Assembly: GCF_947488185.1 (NCBI RefSeq)
Contig: NZ_CANKYM010000004.1
Location: forward strand, 248,001 to 312,000
Direction of reading: 5' to 3'
DNA from: an uncultured Roseobacter sp.
GTDB taxonomy: Bacteria > Pseudomonadota > Alphaproteobacteria > Rhodobacterales > Rhodobacteraceae
Length of the DNA stretch: 64,000 nucleotides
Shown: piece by piece, positions 26,135 to 35,593 of the stretch
How the letters are laid out: the number at the start of each line of letters is the position of its first letter
Position numbering within the stretch: position 1 is the first letter of the stretch
Program-made: the position numbers and the translations under genes
The notes under the pieces: model-generated
Told to the model about the DNA's origin: nothing
Seen by the model: only the letters and a program-made list of their open reading frames with translations
The model's database searches: none

Positions 26135-26153
26135 TGGTCAAATTATATGACCA
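26135..26153. promoter_or_regulatory. operator of the FadR-type regulator
   Basis: The perfect inverted repeat TGGTCA-N7-TGACCA lies 14 bases upstream of the regulator's ATG. It fits the TGGTC-type half sites of FadR-family proteins. Confidence 0.6.
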
Positions 26154-26405
26154 CTTCTGCCTGAGGGTAAACTCTTTTCCTCACTCCACAGCGTCTTTCA
26201 GCCGTGGCTACCCAGTATCGTTCGCGAGTTTCGCGATATGGATACGACCAGTCGGGTTGGCGTGGATACAGAACCTTTCATCACGTAACGCAACAATATC
26301 TTGTGGATAACTCCGCCTACCACCCACCTTGTAGGGTGTTTTGGTTGACAGGCCCTGCTGTCCCCCACAGTCTAGTGGACCATAGGAATCAATGTCAGGC
26401 ACGTT
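26154..26405. promoter_or_regulatory. smc upstream region with a DnaA box
   Basis: A 250-base gap that must hold the smc promoter. It contains TGTGGATAA at 26302-26310, the complement of the consensus DnaA box TTATCCACA. A single box suggests control of smc by DnaA at most, not an origin. Confidence 0.35.
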
Positions 26406-29400
26406 TTGCGCTTTTCCAAACTCAGACTGACGGGCTTTAAAAGCTTCGTGGATCCCACCGATCTGATCATCGCGGATGGTTTGACCGGCGTGGTGGGGCC
26501 AAACGGCTGCGGCAAGTCCAATTTGTTGGAGGCGCTGCGCTGGGTCATGGGGGAAAATCGCCCGACGGCCATGCGTGGCGGTGGCATGGAGGACGTGATT
26601 TTTGCCGGTGCCGCCACGCGGCCCGCGCGCAACTTTGCCGAAGTTGCTCTGCATATCGACAATTCGGATCGCCTGGCACCAGCCGGTTTCAACGATGCGG
26701 ATCAGCTTGAGATCGTGCGCCGGATCACCCGCGATGTTGGCAGCGCGTACAAGGTCGGGGCCAAGGATGTGCGCGCCCGCGACGTGCAGATGCTTTTTGC
26801 CGACGCCTCCACCGGTGCGCATAGCCCCGCACTGGTGCGGCAGGGGCAGATTGCGGAGCTGATCAACGCCAAGCCGAAGAACCGGCGGCGGATACTGGAG
26901 GAAGCCGCGGGGATCAGCGGGCTCTATCAACGTCGGCATGAAGCCGAACTGAAGCTCAAGGGCGCAGAGACGAACCTGGCGCGGGTCGATGATGTGATCG
27001 AGCAATTGGCCAATCAGCTCGGCCAGCTGGCGCGCCAGGCACGGCAGGCGGCGCGCTATCGCGAGATCGGCAATGAGCTGCGCCGGGCGGAAAGCATGTT
27101 GCTCTACCGTCGCTGGCGCGAGGCGGATGAGGCACGGGCCGTGGCTGAAGAGAGCCTGCGCGGGCGCGTTACCGAGGCGGCGCAGGCCGAGGCCGCCGTG
27201 CGGCAGGCGGCCAAGGTGCGGGAAGAAGCTGAAAACGCCTTGCCTTCGCTGCGCGAGGAGGAGGCGATTGCGGCTGCCGTCTTGCAACGCCTGACGGTGG
27301 AACGTGACACCCTGAACGATCAGGAATCGCGGGCTCTGGCGCTGATCGAAACACTCACCGGTCGGATTGCGCAGCTGGGTCATGACATCGAACGCGAAGG
27401 CGGGTTGAACCGGGACGCGGGCGAGACCATCGAACGGCTGGAGTGGGAAGCGGGCGAGCTGGCCAAGGCCGCGGAAGGCCATGAGGAAAAGCTGGCCGAA
27501 GCGGCAGAGGCGGCACGCGAGGCGGCGGCAGTGTTGCAGACCCGCGAAGACGACATGTCGCAACAGACCGAAGACATGGCACGTTTGTCTGCACGGCACG
27601 GCTCGGCCCAGCGATTGCTGGAAGACAGTCGGAAAACGCAGGACAAATCCGAAGCGGAAGCCGTCAAGGCGCGTGAAGCAGTCGCGGCGAGCCAGGCGGC
27701 GCTGGCACAGGCGGGCGTGGATTTTTCCGCCGCTGAAGCGGCCGAAAAAGAGGCGGTTGCAACGGCGGAAAAGGCCGACGCCGCGCTGATCGAGGCCGAA
27801 GAGGCGCGGGCGGAAACCCAGGCGCGTGAAGCCGAGGCCCGCGCACAACGCTCGGAAGCCGAAGGCGAGATGAACGCGTTGCGTGCGGAGGCCGGCGCGT
27901 TGGCCAAACTGGTGGATAGGGATACTGCCGAGGGCGGTCAGGTGCTTGACCAACTGCACGTGAAATCGGGGTACGAAAAGGCGCTGGGGGCCGCGCTGGC
28001 GGATGATCTGCGCGCGCCGGAAGTGGCAGCAGATGGCCCATCGGGCTGGGCGGCACTGCCCGCGTATGACCGTCATCAGGCGCTGCCTGAGGGGGTAAAG
28101 CCGTTGTCGCTGTTCGTTGACGTCCCTGAGGTTCTGTCGCGGCGGATCAGTCAGATTGGTCTGGTTGAGGCGGACGAAGGGCCGCGGTTGCAGGCTGCCT
28201 TGAGCCCGGGTCAGCGGCTTGTGTCATCCGAGGGAGACTTGTGGCGGTGGGACGGGTTCCGCGCCTGGGCCGAAGACGCGCCCTCGGCTGCGGCTTTGCG
28301 CTTGCAACAACTCAACCGGCTGGAAGAGCTCAAGCAAAATCTGGAAGTGGCCACGCAGCGCGCCGAAGGGGCGCAGGCGGCGCATGAAATGCTGGGCGCG
28401 CGATTGGCAGAGCTGACCAAGGCGGATGCCTTGGCGCGCGAGGCACGGCGGGCCGCGGACAAGCTGATGGCCGATGCCGGGCGCCGTCTCAGCCGGGCGG
28501 AAGCGGACCGCAATCTGGCAGAGGGCAAGCTTGAATCGCTTGGGCTGGCGGTGGCGCGCCACGAGGAAGAAGCGATGGCGGCGCGCACCCGTTTCAAGGA
28601 AGCGGAGCGCGCGCTGGAAGAGCTTGGCGATCTCGATGAAGCCCGCGCGTTGGTCGAGACCGTGCGCATGGCGGTGGAAGCGGCGCGGATCACCATGATG
28701 TCGCGCCGGTCTGCCCATGACGAGCTGCGCCGCGAGGGGGAGGCGCGCACCAAACGCGCGCAGGAAGTAACCAAGGAGATCAGTGGCTGGCGGCACCGTC
28801 TGGAGACGGCGGAGAAACGCAGTGCGGAATTGGTGGCGCGCAAGACAGCTACCGAAGAGGAACTGGCGCTTGCCAGCGTGGCGCCCGAAGAGATTGCCGA
28901 GAAACGTGCCGAAATGAGTACGTCGATCACCATTGCCGAGGCGCGCAAGGCGCAAAGCTCGGACGCGCTCTCGGTCGCAGAGGGCACTTTGCGCACGGCC
29001 ACCCAGTCCGAGCGCGACACGGAACGGGTGGCGTCAGAAGCACGCGAGGCGCGGGCCCGCGCAGAGGCGCGCAGCGATGCAGCACGCGAGACAGTGGCGC
29101 TGGCGGCCGAACGTATCGCGGATGAGGCGCAGGTCACGCCCAATCAGCTTTTGGGCCAATTGGAAGTCACACCGGATGCGATGCCCGGCGCGGATACGCT
29201 TGAAGCGGACGTCAACCGATTGAAACGGCAGCGCGACGCCTTGGGCGCGGTGAACCTGCGCGCTGAGGAAGACGCCTCCGAGGTGCAAACAGAGTACGAC
29301 ACGCTGACGGGCGAAAAGGCCGATCTGGAAGAGGCGATCAAGACGCTGCGCGGCGGGATTGCGAGCCTGAACCGCGAAGGGCGCGAACGGCTGCTGACGG

Positions 29401-29861
29401 CCTTTGAACAGGTGAACTCGAATTTCTCGATGCTGTTCACCCATCTCTTTGGCGGCGGCGAAGCCAATCTGGTGATGGTGGAAAGCGATGATCCGCTAGA
29501 GGCGGGTTTGGAAATCATGTGCCAGCCACCCGGCAAGAAACTCAGCACTCTGAGCCTGCTCAGCGGGGGGGAACAGACGCTGACGGCAATGGCCCTGATC
29601 TTTGCGGTCTTTCTGGCAAATCCGGCGCCGATCTGCGTGCTCGACGAGGTGGATGCACCGTTGGACGATGCGAATGTGACCCGGTTCTGTGACCTGCTGG
29701 ACGAGATGTGCCGCCAGACCGAAACGCGGTTCCTGATCATCACGCACCATGCGGTGACGATGGCGCGCATGGACCGGCTATTCGGGGTGACCATGGCTGA
29801 GCAGGGGGTGAGCCAACTGGTGTCCGTTGATCTCAAGAAGGCGGAAACGCTGGTCGCCTAG
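26406..29861 (+). CDS. smc: chromosome segregation protein SMC
   Basis: The condensin ATPase that organises and segregates the chromosome with ScpA and ScpB. The protein has 1151 residues: N-terminal ATPase half with Walker A GPNGCGKS (31-38), long coiled coil, a hinge at about 510-620, a second coiled coil, and the C-terminal half with the signature LSGGEQTL (about 1050) and Walker B ICVLDEVDAPLDD (about 1077-1089). The start codon must be TTG (26406): the frame has no upstream ATG, and MRFSKLRLTGFKSFVDPTD is the usual N terminus. Confidence 0.97.
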   Translation: MRFSKLRLTGFKSFVDPTDLIIADGLTGVVGPNGCGKSNLLEALRWVMGENRPTAMRGGGMEDVIFAGAATRPARNFAEVALHIDNSDRLAPAGFNDADQLEIVRRITRDVGSAYKVGAKDVRARDVQMLFADASTGAHSPALVRQGQIAELINAKPKNRRRILEEAAGISGLYQRRHEAELKLKGAETNLARVDDVIEQLANQLGQLARQARQAARYREIGNELRRAESMLLYRRWREADEARAVAEESLRGRVTEAAQAEAAVRQAAKVREEAENALPSLREEEAIAAAVLQRLTVERDTLNDQESRALALIETLTGRIAQLGHDIEREGGLNRDAGETIERLEWEAGELAKAAEGHEEKLAEAAEAAREAAAVLQTREDDMSQQTEDMARLSARHGSAQRLLEDSRKTQDKSEAEAVKAREAVAASQAALAQAGVDFSAAEAAEKEAVATAEKADAALIEAEEARAETQAREAEARAQRSEAEGEMNALRAEAGALAKLVDRDTAEGGQVLDQLHVKSGYEKALGAALADDLRAPEVAADGPSGWAALPAYDRHQALPEGVKPLSLFVDVPEVLSRRISQIGLVEADEGPRLQAALSPGQRLVSSEGDLWRWDGFRAWAEDAPSAAALRLQQLNRLEELKQNLEVATQRAEGAQAAHEMLGARLAELTKADALAREARRAADKLMADAGRRLSRAEADRNLAEGKLESLGLAVARHEEEAMAARTRFKEAERALEELGDLDEARALVETVRMAVEAARITMMSRRSAHDELRREGEARTKRAQEVTKEISGWRHRLETAEKRSAELVARKTATEEELALASVAPEEIAEKRAEMSTSITIAEARKAQSSDALSVAEGTLRTATQSERDTERVASEAREARARAEARSDAARETVALAAERIADEAQVTPNQLLGQLEVTPDAMPGADTLEADVNRLKRQRDALGAVNLRAEEDASEVQTEYDTLTGEKADLEEAIKTLRGGIASLNREGRERLLTAFEQVNSNFSMLFTHLFGGGEANLVMVESDDPLEAGLEIMCQPPGKKLSTLSLLSGGEQTLTAMALIFAVFLANPAPICVLDEVDAPLDDANVTRFCDLLDEMCRQTETRFLIITHHAVTMARMDRLFGVTMAEQGVSQLVSVDLKKAETLVA

Positions 29862-29945
29862 CAATCTTTCCTCTGTGGGTGGCGCAGGCACGAGGATCAC
29901 CCGATCGTGTCTTGGGTCTTTTGCATTCAAAGATAGAGTGACAGG

Positions 29946-30314
29946 ATGAAAAGATTTCTCTTTTTGACCGTATTGCTCATCTGTCCCATGGCCGTCCTTG
30001 CGCAGGATTGGCAGTTTCGCGATGGCGACCGGGCGCTCGATCATGCAGAGGTTATGGCGTTGACGGAAGGGCAGACGCTTGTGTTCTTCGATGAAGGCCA
30101 ATCGAAGTTTTCATCCGGCGGCGCCTATTCCTATACCTACGCCAGTGGCGAATCCGCCTTTGGCCGGTACCGCGTGGAACCTGATGGCACGGTGTGTATC
30201 GACTATCGCAATGGTTTCGCGCGGTGTGACCGCTACGTGGAGAGCGGCACCCGTATCGTGATGCTGACCGAGAAGGGCGAACGTTTTCCTCTACGCCCGC
30301 GCGCCGCGGAATAG
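29946..30314 (+). CDS. hypothetical exported protein, 122 residues
   Basis: A signal peptide (MKRFLFLTVLLICPMAVLAQ, cleavage after about residue 19) precedes a small, mostly beta periplasmic domain with two cysteines (in VCIDYRNGFARCDRY) that may form a disulfide. Contains the aromatic motif SYTYASGESAFGRYRVE. Same strand as smc, 84 bases downstream. I cannot name a family. Confidence 0.65.
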   Translation: MKRFLFLTVLLICPMAVLAQDWQFRDGDRALDHAEVMALTEGQTLVFFDEGQSKFSSGGAYSYTYASGESAFGRYRVEPDGTVCIDYRNGFARCDRYVESGTRIVMLTEKGERFPLRPRAAE

Positions 30315-30318
30315 AGAC

Positions 30319-30347
30319 GACCCTGCGGCACAGGGGCACGCAGGGTC
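30319..30347. terminator. hairpin after the exported protein gene
   Basis: A perfect 9-base stem GACCCTGCG / CGCAGGGTC with an 11-base loop begins 5 bases after the stop codon, between convergent genes. It has no T-run and so may act as a weak terminator or RNA-stabilising structure. Confidence 0.5.
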
Positions 30348-30428
30348 AAAGGTAAAAACAAACCTGAATGTATGTTTCGCCTGAGAAATTAGAGATTTGC
30401 CGCTAAAAAGAGGTAAACGGCGAGCACG

Positions 30429-31595
30429 TCAAAGCCGCGCAAGCAGGGTCGGCGTGGGCCAGGCATCAGCCGGCAGGCCTAGCCTTTTCTGCTCCGCTTG
30501 AACCGCTGCGCGGGTGCGCGCGCCCAGAATGCCATCGACCTTCCCCACATTGTGGCCCCGCGCCTGCAGCTTGCGCTGTAGCTCCTTGGTTTGCGCGCCG
30601 TCTAGCCCCTGCTCTGGCGATCCGGCGTCATAGACCGGCGCGCCCTGCAACCGCGTGCCAAAGTAGGCGGCGGTCAGAACATAGGTAAAGCTTTGATTCC
30701 ATTCGAAATAAACGCGGAAATTGGGGTATGCGATAAAGGCAGGGCCCTTATGGCCCTGCGGCAGGATCAAAGACGCCTTGAGCCCCCGTTGCAAGCCGCC
30801 TTGCCGGGCCCGGACCCCAATTGCTTCCCAATCGGCAGCGGATTTGACCACATTCAGCCCGCTTTGGGACCAGTCGAACTGGGCCGGGACCTGCACTTCC
30901 TGCAGCCACGGCTCACCCGCACGCCAGCCGAGGCTTTGCAGCATCTTGCCACCAGACATCAGGGCGTCGGCGGGTGAGGTTTTTAATGAAACCTTACCGT
31001 CTCCATCGCCATCGACGCCATTTTCAAGGATATCCCTTGGCAGCATCTGTACCATGCCGATTTCCCCGGCCCAGGCCCCTGTGGTGGTACGGGGATCGAA
31101 GGCGCCCTGTTCAAAAAGCTCCAATGCGGCAAAGACCTGCGGTCGGAAGAGTTCGGGCCTGCGACAGTCGTGCGAGAGCGTGACCAGGGCGTTGGCGGTG
31201 TTGAAATCCCCCTGAAAGCCACCATAATCCGTCTCAAACGCCCAGAAGGCCAGCAAAACACCGCGGTCTACGCCATATCTTCGTTCGACCTGATCAAAGA
31301 TCGCATCATACTTCCGGGCATTGCTCTGGCCGCGTTTCAGGCGATCCGCGGAAATCAAGCGCTTGGAGAAATCGAGAAACGGGCGCTGGAAAACGCCCTG
31401 GGCGCGGTCTGCCTTGATGACCCTCGAATCCTGCCGCACACCCGAAAAGAACTGCTCAACGGCGGATTTACCGTGCCCCTTCGCAAGCGCCTCGGCCTTG
31501 AGGTCGTTAACAAATGCGCCAAACGATCCGCCACAGGCCTGGGCGGCAAAGGGCAGGGCAGACAGACAAAGGGCAAGAAGGGGAAGGCGCATCAT
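30429..31595 (-). CDS. lytic murein transglycosylase, MltB-like, with peptidoglycan-binding domain
   Basis: A periplasmic enzyme that cleaves peptidoglycan to 1,6-anhydro products. 388 residues: export signal (cleavage near AQA, residue 20), catalytic SLT_2 domain with the glutamate Glu121 in LLAFWAFETDYGGFQG and GAWAGEIGMVQMLP, and a C-terminal PG_binding_1 domain (KELQRKLQARGHNVGKVDGI). Cysteine at position 21 could allow lipidation, but the lipobox is poor. It lies 17 bases downstream of cobD on the same strand. Confidence 0.9.
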   Translation of the reverse strand: MMRLPLLALCLSALPFAAQACGGSFGAFVNDLKAEALAKGHGKSAVEQFFSGVRQDSRVIKADRAQGVFQRPFLDFSKRLISADRLKRGQSNARKYDAIFDQVERRYGVDRGVLLAFWAFETDYGGFQGDFNTANALVTLSHDCRRPELFRPQVFAALELFEQGAFDPRTTTGAWAGEIGMVQMLPRDILENGVDGDGDGKVSLKTSPADALMSGGKMLQSLGWRAGEPWLQEVQVPAQFDWSQSGLNVVKSAADWEAIGVRARQGGLQRGLKASLILPQGHKGPAFIAYPNFRVYFEWNQSFTYVLTAAYFGTRLQGAPVYDAGSPEQGLDGAQTKELQRKLQARGHNVGKVDGILGARTRAAVQAEQKRLGLPADAWPTPTLLARL

Positions 31596-31612
31596 AAATC
31601 TCCGCGATCAGG

Positions 31613-32518
31613 TCACATCAAAACGAGCAGAACACAGAGCGCGAGGAACCCGGCCCATGCTTTCCACAGCATTGCGATACCGGCGTCTATGTCTACCGGT
31701 GTGAGGATACTGCGGCCGTCAGGGTTAACATAAGGAAAATCCTGCATCTGGCCGTCGTAGGCGCGGGGTCCGGCCAGTGCGACGCCAAGCGCGCGGGAAA
31801 GCGCCGCTTCTGGCCATCCAGCGTTGGGAGAGCGATGGCGACCCGCGTCTGCGCGGATGCCTGCGAGGTCAAAGCAGCGGGCGGGCAGGGCCAGCAGCGC
31901 TGCGGTAAGCCGGGCAGGGATCAGGTTCAGCACATCGTCAAGCCGCGCCGCGGCCCAGCCGAACGCTTCGTGGCGCGGGGTCCGGTAGCCGATCATGCTG
32001 TCTGCGGTGTTGATCAGTTTATAGACCACCAGCCCCGGCAATCCGGCGATCAGGAACCAAAAGGCGGGCGCGATGACCCCGTCAGAGAGGTTTTCCGCCG
32101 CACTTTCGAGCGCCGCGCGGGCGACCAAGGTTTCGTCCATCACGCTGGTATCGCGGCTGACGATGCGGGCGACCATGCGTTGCCCCTCGCGGAGCGACAT
32201 CCGCAACCCGTCCGCGACGGCGGCCACATGTTGCACGAGGGATTTTTGCGCAAGGAGCATGGCGGCAATGATGATCTCGACCAGCGCGCCCGCCGTGCTG
32301 AGCAGGTACCCCAACACGCCCCCCACAATCACGAGGGCCATCGTGCACAGGATACCGTTGCGGCGTTTGTTGCGCCCGGTGTTAAATCGTTGGTCCAGAA
32401 AACCAACGAACCGCCCCATCAGAACAGCCGGATGCGGGACGCGGTCCCAGAGCCAGCGGGGTTCGCCCAGGACGGCGTCGAGGCACAACGCACAGATCAG
32501 GACGGCTGCAGTGCTCAT
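31613..32518 (-). CDS. cobD: adenosylcobinamide-phosphate synthase (CobD/CbiB)
   Basis: A membrane enzyme of B12 synthesis that attaches the aminopropanol arm to adenosylcobyric acid. The 301-residue protein starts [20 protein letters not shown] and has [47 protein letters not shown] motifs (here shortened) and [19 protein letters not shown], all diagnostic for CbiB. Four or five membrane helices. Its start overlaps the cobC stop (ATGA). Confidence 0.93.
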   Translation of the reverse strand: MSTAAVLICALCLDAVLGEPRWLWDRVPHPAVLMGRFVGFLDQRFNTGRNKRRNGILCTMALVIVGGVLGYLLSTAGALVEIIIAAMLLAQKSLVQHVAAVADGLRMSLREGQRMVARIVSRDTSVMDETLVARAALESAAENLSDGVIAPAFWFLIAGLPGLVVYKLINTADSMIGYRTPRHEAFGWAAARLDDVLNLIPARLTAALLALPARCFDLAGIRADAGRHRSPNAGWPEAALSRALGVALAGPRAYDGQMQDFPYVNPDGRSILTPVDIDAGIAMLWKAWAGFLALCVLLVLM

Positions 32519-33468
32519 GCAAGCGCCGCCGCAAACCGCGGCCAGTGCAACGCATGTGGCAGACCGAGGCGCAGCCAACGTGGATTGTATGGAAAGACGC
32601 GGCTCCAGATCCTGTGGTAGGCAAGCCGGGTTTGCCATGCGGCGGCGTCGTCTACCTCGTAAAGCCGGAAGAGGGTGGTGCCACCCAGCATCCGCGCCCC
32701 TGCAATCTGCATCTGCGCGTCCAGTCGTGCGGCGTCTTCGGCCAGGCGCGCCCTGGTGTCTCGCGCCCACTCCACATCGGCCAGCGCAGCCGCGCCCACA
32801 TGCAGGGCGGGCCCTGACACGGCCCAAGGTCCCACGGCATCATTCAGACGTGCAATGAGAGCGGGATCACCTGCAATGAAGCCGAGGCGCAGACCCGCCA
32901 GCCCCCAGAATTTACCAAAGCTCTTGAGGACCAGCGTACCGGGTCGCGCGGTAAGGGCGATCAGCGATTGCATCGGTGCCACGTCGCAAAAGCTTTCATC
33001 GATGATGGTAAGCGCCGCATCAGGGCAGGGTAATGTCTCCGCCGTCCATGTCTTGCCATCGGGGTTGTTGGGGTGCACGACGACCTGCGAACGTGCGGGC
33101 GGGGTGTCCGTGACCTGCCAGCCCGAAGTGCTAAAGGCCGCGGCGTGTTCATTATACGTCGGTCCAGGGATGCAGACGCTGCTGGCAGGGACCAGTTGCG
33201 GGATCTGCGCGATCAGCGCGGATGCCCCGGATGCCGCCATCAGCCCGACACCTTCCGGTACCTGCCAAAAGGCGCGGGCGGCAGCAATCAGATCGGCAAG
33301 GGCGTTTTTGTCCGGCAGGGCTGTCCAGCAGTCTGCAGGCAGTGTCTTGAGCGGGTAGGGATGCGCATTGATCCCCGTCGACAGGTCGATCCAGCCGATT
33401 CGTTCGCCCCCAAACCGTGCAATTGCAGCATCCAGCCCGCCCCCATGATCGCGTTCGCGTTTCGTCAA
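32515..33468 (-). CDS. cobC: threonine-phosphate decarboxylase-like aminotransferase CobC
   Basis: A class I/II PLP enzyme, in B12 synthesis thought to provide aminopropanol phosphate from L-threonine phosphate. Motifs: [15 protein letters not shown] and [14 protein letters not shown] at the N terminus, [16 protein letters not shown], and the PLP lysine in [16 protein letters not shown]. Start choice: a TTG at 33468 has GGAG 7 bases upstream; a TTG at 33501 would add 11 residues. No ATG fits. Forms the pair cobC-cobD. No B12 riboswitch visible upstream. Confidence 0.88.
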   Translation of the reverse strand: MTKRERDHGGGLDAAIARFGGERIGWIDLSTGINAHPYPLKTLPADCWTALPDKNALADLIAAARAFWQVPEGVGLMAASGASALIAQIPQLVPASSVCIPGPTYNEHAAAFSTSGWQVTDTPPARSQVVVHPNNPDGKTWTAETLPCPDAALTIIDESFCDVAPMQSLIALTARPGTLVLKSFGKFWGLAGLRLGFIAGDPALIARLNDAVGPWAVSGPALHVGAAALADVEWARDTRARLAEDAARLDAQMQIAGARMLGGTTLFRLYEVDDAAAWQTRLAYHRIWSRVFPYNPRWLRLGLPHALHWPRFAAALA

Positions 33469-33585
33469 CAATATGCTCCAAAATCGAGAAACGTGGCGCA
33501 AAACCGCAGCTTTGCCCGTTGCTAAAAGCGGAAACCGGCCGGTTATTCAAGTGTGATCAGAATTGATAAAGATGTCGTTGATTGT

Positions 33586-33601
33586 TTAATGGTTTGTTAA
33601 C
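33586..33601 (+). promoter_or_regulatory. full CtrA box
   Basis: TTAA-N7-TTAAC, an exact match to the CtrA consensus, ends 65 bases before the start of the receiver gene at 33667. The divergent cobC gene starts about 120 bases to the left. Position fits activation or repression of the receiver. Confidence 0.6.
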
Positions 33602-33637
33602 CTTTGAGGCACACGACAGATGTTACGGTGTGAAACA

Positions 33638-33657
33638 ATTCCGGAGCTTACCGGAAT
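33638..33657 (+). promoter_or_regulatory. hairpin directly before the receiver's ribosome site
   Basis: ATTCCGG / CCGGAAT with a 6-base loop ends 1 base before the ribosome site GGAGGA (33659-33664). It may stabilise the mRNA, control access of the ribosome, or be a DNA operator. Confidence 0.45.
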
Positions 33658-33666
33658 GGAGGACAG

Positions 33667-34047
33667 ATGAAGGTTCTGATTGTTGAGAGCCAAAACGATC
33701 TGGCTAAAATTTGGCAAAGACATCTCGAGCGCATGGGTATGTATGTCGCGAGCGCGTCCGGGCAATCCGAGGCGATTGGCCACCTGAGCACACACGAAAC
33801 GGATATCATCATCATGGACCTTGTCCTGAATGAGGGATCCGCCCTGGCGGTTGCGGATTATGCGAGCTACCGGCTGCCCGAGGCAAAGGTGATCTTCGTC
33901 ACCAACACCTCGTTCTTCTCGGACGGCTCGATCTTCTCGCACGCGACAAATGCCTGCGCTTTCGTGCAAAGTGCGACACCTCCCGAAGACCTCGCGGCGA
34001 TGGTCGAACACTACGGTGCGCCAACCCAGCATTCCGGCGCGGCCTGA
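33667..34047 (+). CDS. single-domain response regulator, degenerate receiver
   Basis: A 126-residue receiver with no output domain. The phosphoacceptor Asp51 (IIIMDLVLNEGSA) and Thr79/Thr81 are present. The acidic pair at the start is reduced to Glu7 (LIVESQND), and the conserved lysine after beta-5 is replaced by Gln101 (AFVQSATPPED). Phosphorylation or its output is therefore likely to differ from the standard. It stands alone behind a CtrA box and has no kinase beside it. Confidence 0.85.
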   Translation: MKVLIVESQNDLAKIWQRHLERMGMYVASASGQSEAIGHLSTHETDIIIMDLVLNEGSALAVADYASYRLPEAKVIFVTNTSFFSDGSIFSHATNACAFVQSATPPEDLAAMVEHYGAPTQHSGAA

Positions 34048-34079
34048 CCGCACGGAGACGATGCCAAAATCACATAGGG

Positions 34080-35060
34080 CTAACCGCGGCCATGCGGTGC
34101 CATGAAATCCAGATCGGGGCCGATGGGCACGATCCGGTGCGGATTGATGCTTTCGTGGCTGTAGTGGTAGTGCCGGATGATATGCTGGAAATTCACGGTC
34201 TTTGACACGCCGGGTGTCTGATAGAGATCACGGGTATAGGCCCAGAGGTTTGGGTAGTCGATCAGCCGCTTTCGATTGCACTTGAAATGCAGGTGGTACA
34301 CCGGGTCAAAGCGCACCAGCGTTGTGAAGAGCCGCCAGTCGGCCTCCGTCTGCCGGTCTCCCATCAGGTAGCGCGTGTCCGACAGGCGCGTTTCCAGCCA
34401 GTCCAGCGTGTCGAAAAGCGGTGTCACCGCAGCGTCATAGGCCGCTTGTGTTGTGGCAAATCCGGCTTTGTAGACGCCGTTGTTGACCGTGTCGTAGATA
34501 CGATCGTTGACCGGGGCGATGGCATCGCGCAGCGCCTCTGGCCAGAAGTCATCGGTGTTGCCCGTCAGGCCGTTGAACGCTCCGTTGAACATGCGGATGA
34601 TCTCAGAGCTCTCATTGGACACGATGGTTTCGCGTGACTTGTCCCAGAGGATCGGCACCGTGACCCGACCGGAAAAGACCGGGTCAGCCTTGGTGTAAAG
34701 GTCACGTGCAAAAGGGAGGTTGTAGAGCGTGTCACCCGTGGCGCCCGAATTGTCCGCCTCGAAGGTCCAGCCATCGCTCAGCATGTCAGGATGCACCACG
34801 GAGACAGAGATATGCTCTTCCAAGGCTTTGAGTTTGCGGAAAACGAGGGTCCGGTGCGCCCAGGGGCAAGCGTAGCTGACATATAGGTGATAGCGCCCGG
34901 AATCGGGAGTGAAACCTCCCGTGCCGCTGGGCCCCGGGGCACCGTCCGCCGTGATCCAGTTGCGAAACTGCGCGTCGGCCCGTTTAAAGCGGCCCCCCGA
35001 AGACTTCGTATCGTACCAGCGATCGTGCCATACTCCGTCGACCAAAAGCCCCATCTTCAA
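34080..35060 (-). CDS. yqjG: glutathionyl-hydroquinone reductase (Xi/omega-class GST)
   Basis: Removes glutathione from glutathionyl-hydroquinones. The 326-residue protein has the catalytic cysteine in YVSYACPWAHRTLV (Cys65), the N-terminal box GSGRFKR-like (SSGGRFKRADAQFRNWI), and the C-terminal GST domain ending in NPHRIVPIGPD (SINPHRIVPIGP is a mark of the family). Encoded alone. Confidence 0.92.
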   Translation of the reverse strand: MKMGLLVDGVWHDRWYDTKSSGGRFKRADAQFRNWITADGAPGPSGTGGFTPDSGRYHLYVSYACPWAHRTLVFRKLKALEEHISVSVVHPDMLSDGWTFEADNSGATGDTLYNLPFARDLYTKADPVFSGRVTVPILWDKSRETIVSNESSEIIRMFNGAFNGLTGNTDDFWPEALRDAIAPVNDRIYDTVNNGVYKAGFATTQAAYDAAVTPLFDTLDWLETRLSDTRYLMGDRQTEADWRLFTTLVRFDPVYHLHFKCNRKRLIDYPNLWAYTRDLYQTPGVSKTVNFQHIIRHYHYSHESINPHRIVPIGPDLDFMAPHGRG

Positions 35061-35236
35061 ACTCCTATTGCTCCGGGGTGAATCCTAAGGCAGGCCCTTC
35101 GCACATCACAGAGCACACCGCGCGCAGCCCCCCTGCATCCGCGCACAGGACAGAGGGGCTGACATAAAAACTTAACTTGATTTTTAGCTGATGAGTCCAT
35201 CATGTGGTGGCTGGGGGCGATGTAGGACGTAACGAT

Positions 35237-35587
35237 ATGGAATCGACTTTTTCCAAGGAAATTCAAGCTGGTCTGGATCAGGCGCGGGTGGACGCATTGA
35301 AACGGTCATCGCGGCTGCGGGTAAATGTGGACGGTGACATCCTGCCGGTGCTGCGCATGTGGAAGACCGGTTTTGCGCTGGAAGCGGAGACACCGGGCCT
35401 GCGCGGATTTGTAGATCTCTATGATGGCAGTCTGCACCTTTTTCAGTGCCTGATCATCGCCAGCTATGATGAAGAGGGTGAGCGGCGCTACGAGTTCAAA
35501 CGCGCCACGGCCGTGTCGGAAAAACCCGCCGTGGATTTCGAGATTAGTGAGGACGCCCCCGTCGGTCTGATCGAAGACGCCCGCTGA
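35237..35587 (+). CDS. conserved-looking hypothetical protein, 116 residues
   Basis: The start is ATG 35237 (MESTFSKEIQAGLDQARVDA). A soluble, mostly beta domain follows a short N-terminal helix: LRVNVDGDILPVLRMWKTGF, then FVDLYDGSLHLFQCLIIAS. It ends in an acidic tail. I recall similar proteins as hypothetical in Rhodobacterales. It is convergent with patB, 6 bases between the ends. Confidence 0.65.
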   Translation: MESTFSKEIQAGLDQARVDALKRSSRLRVNVDGDILPVLRMWKTGFALEAETPGLRGFVDLYDGSLHLFQCLIIASYDEEGERRYEFKRATAVSEKPAVDFEISEDAPVGLIEDAR

Positions 35588-35593
35588 ACCTGC

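Noticed and set aside
26302..26310. Replication origin near smc
   Set aside because: There is a single DnaA box, with no AT-rich unwinding element and no dnaA, parAB or gidA neighbours.
26208..28076. 622-codon minus-strand frame opposite smc
   Set aside because: Antisense to the conserved SMC head and coil; composition is that of a mirror frame.
35173..35187. Second CtrA-like site (TTAA-N7-TTTA) before the gene at 35237
   Set aside because: The second half deviates from TTAA and there is no further support.
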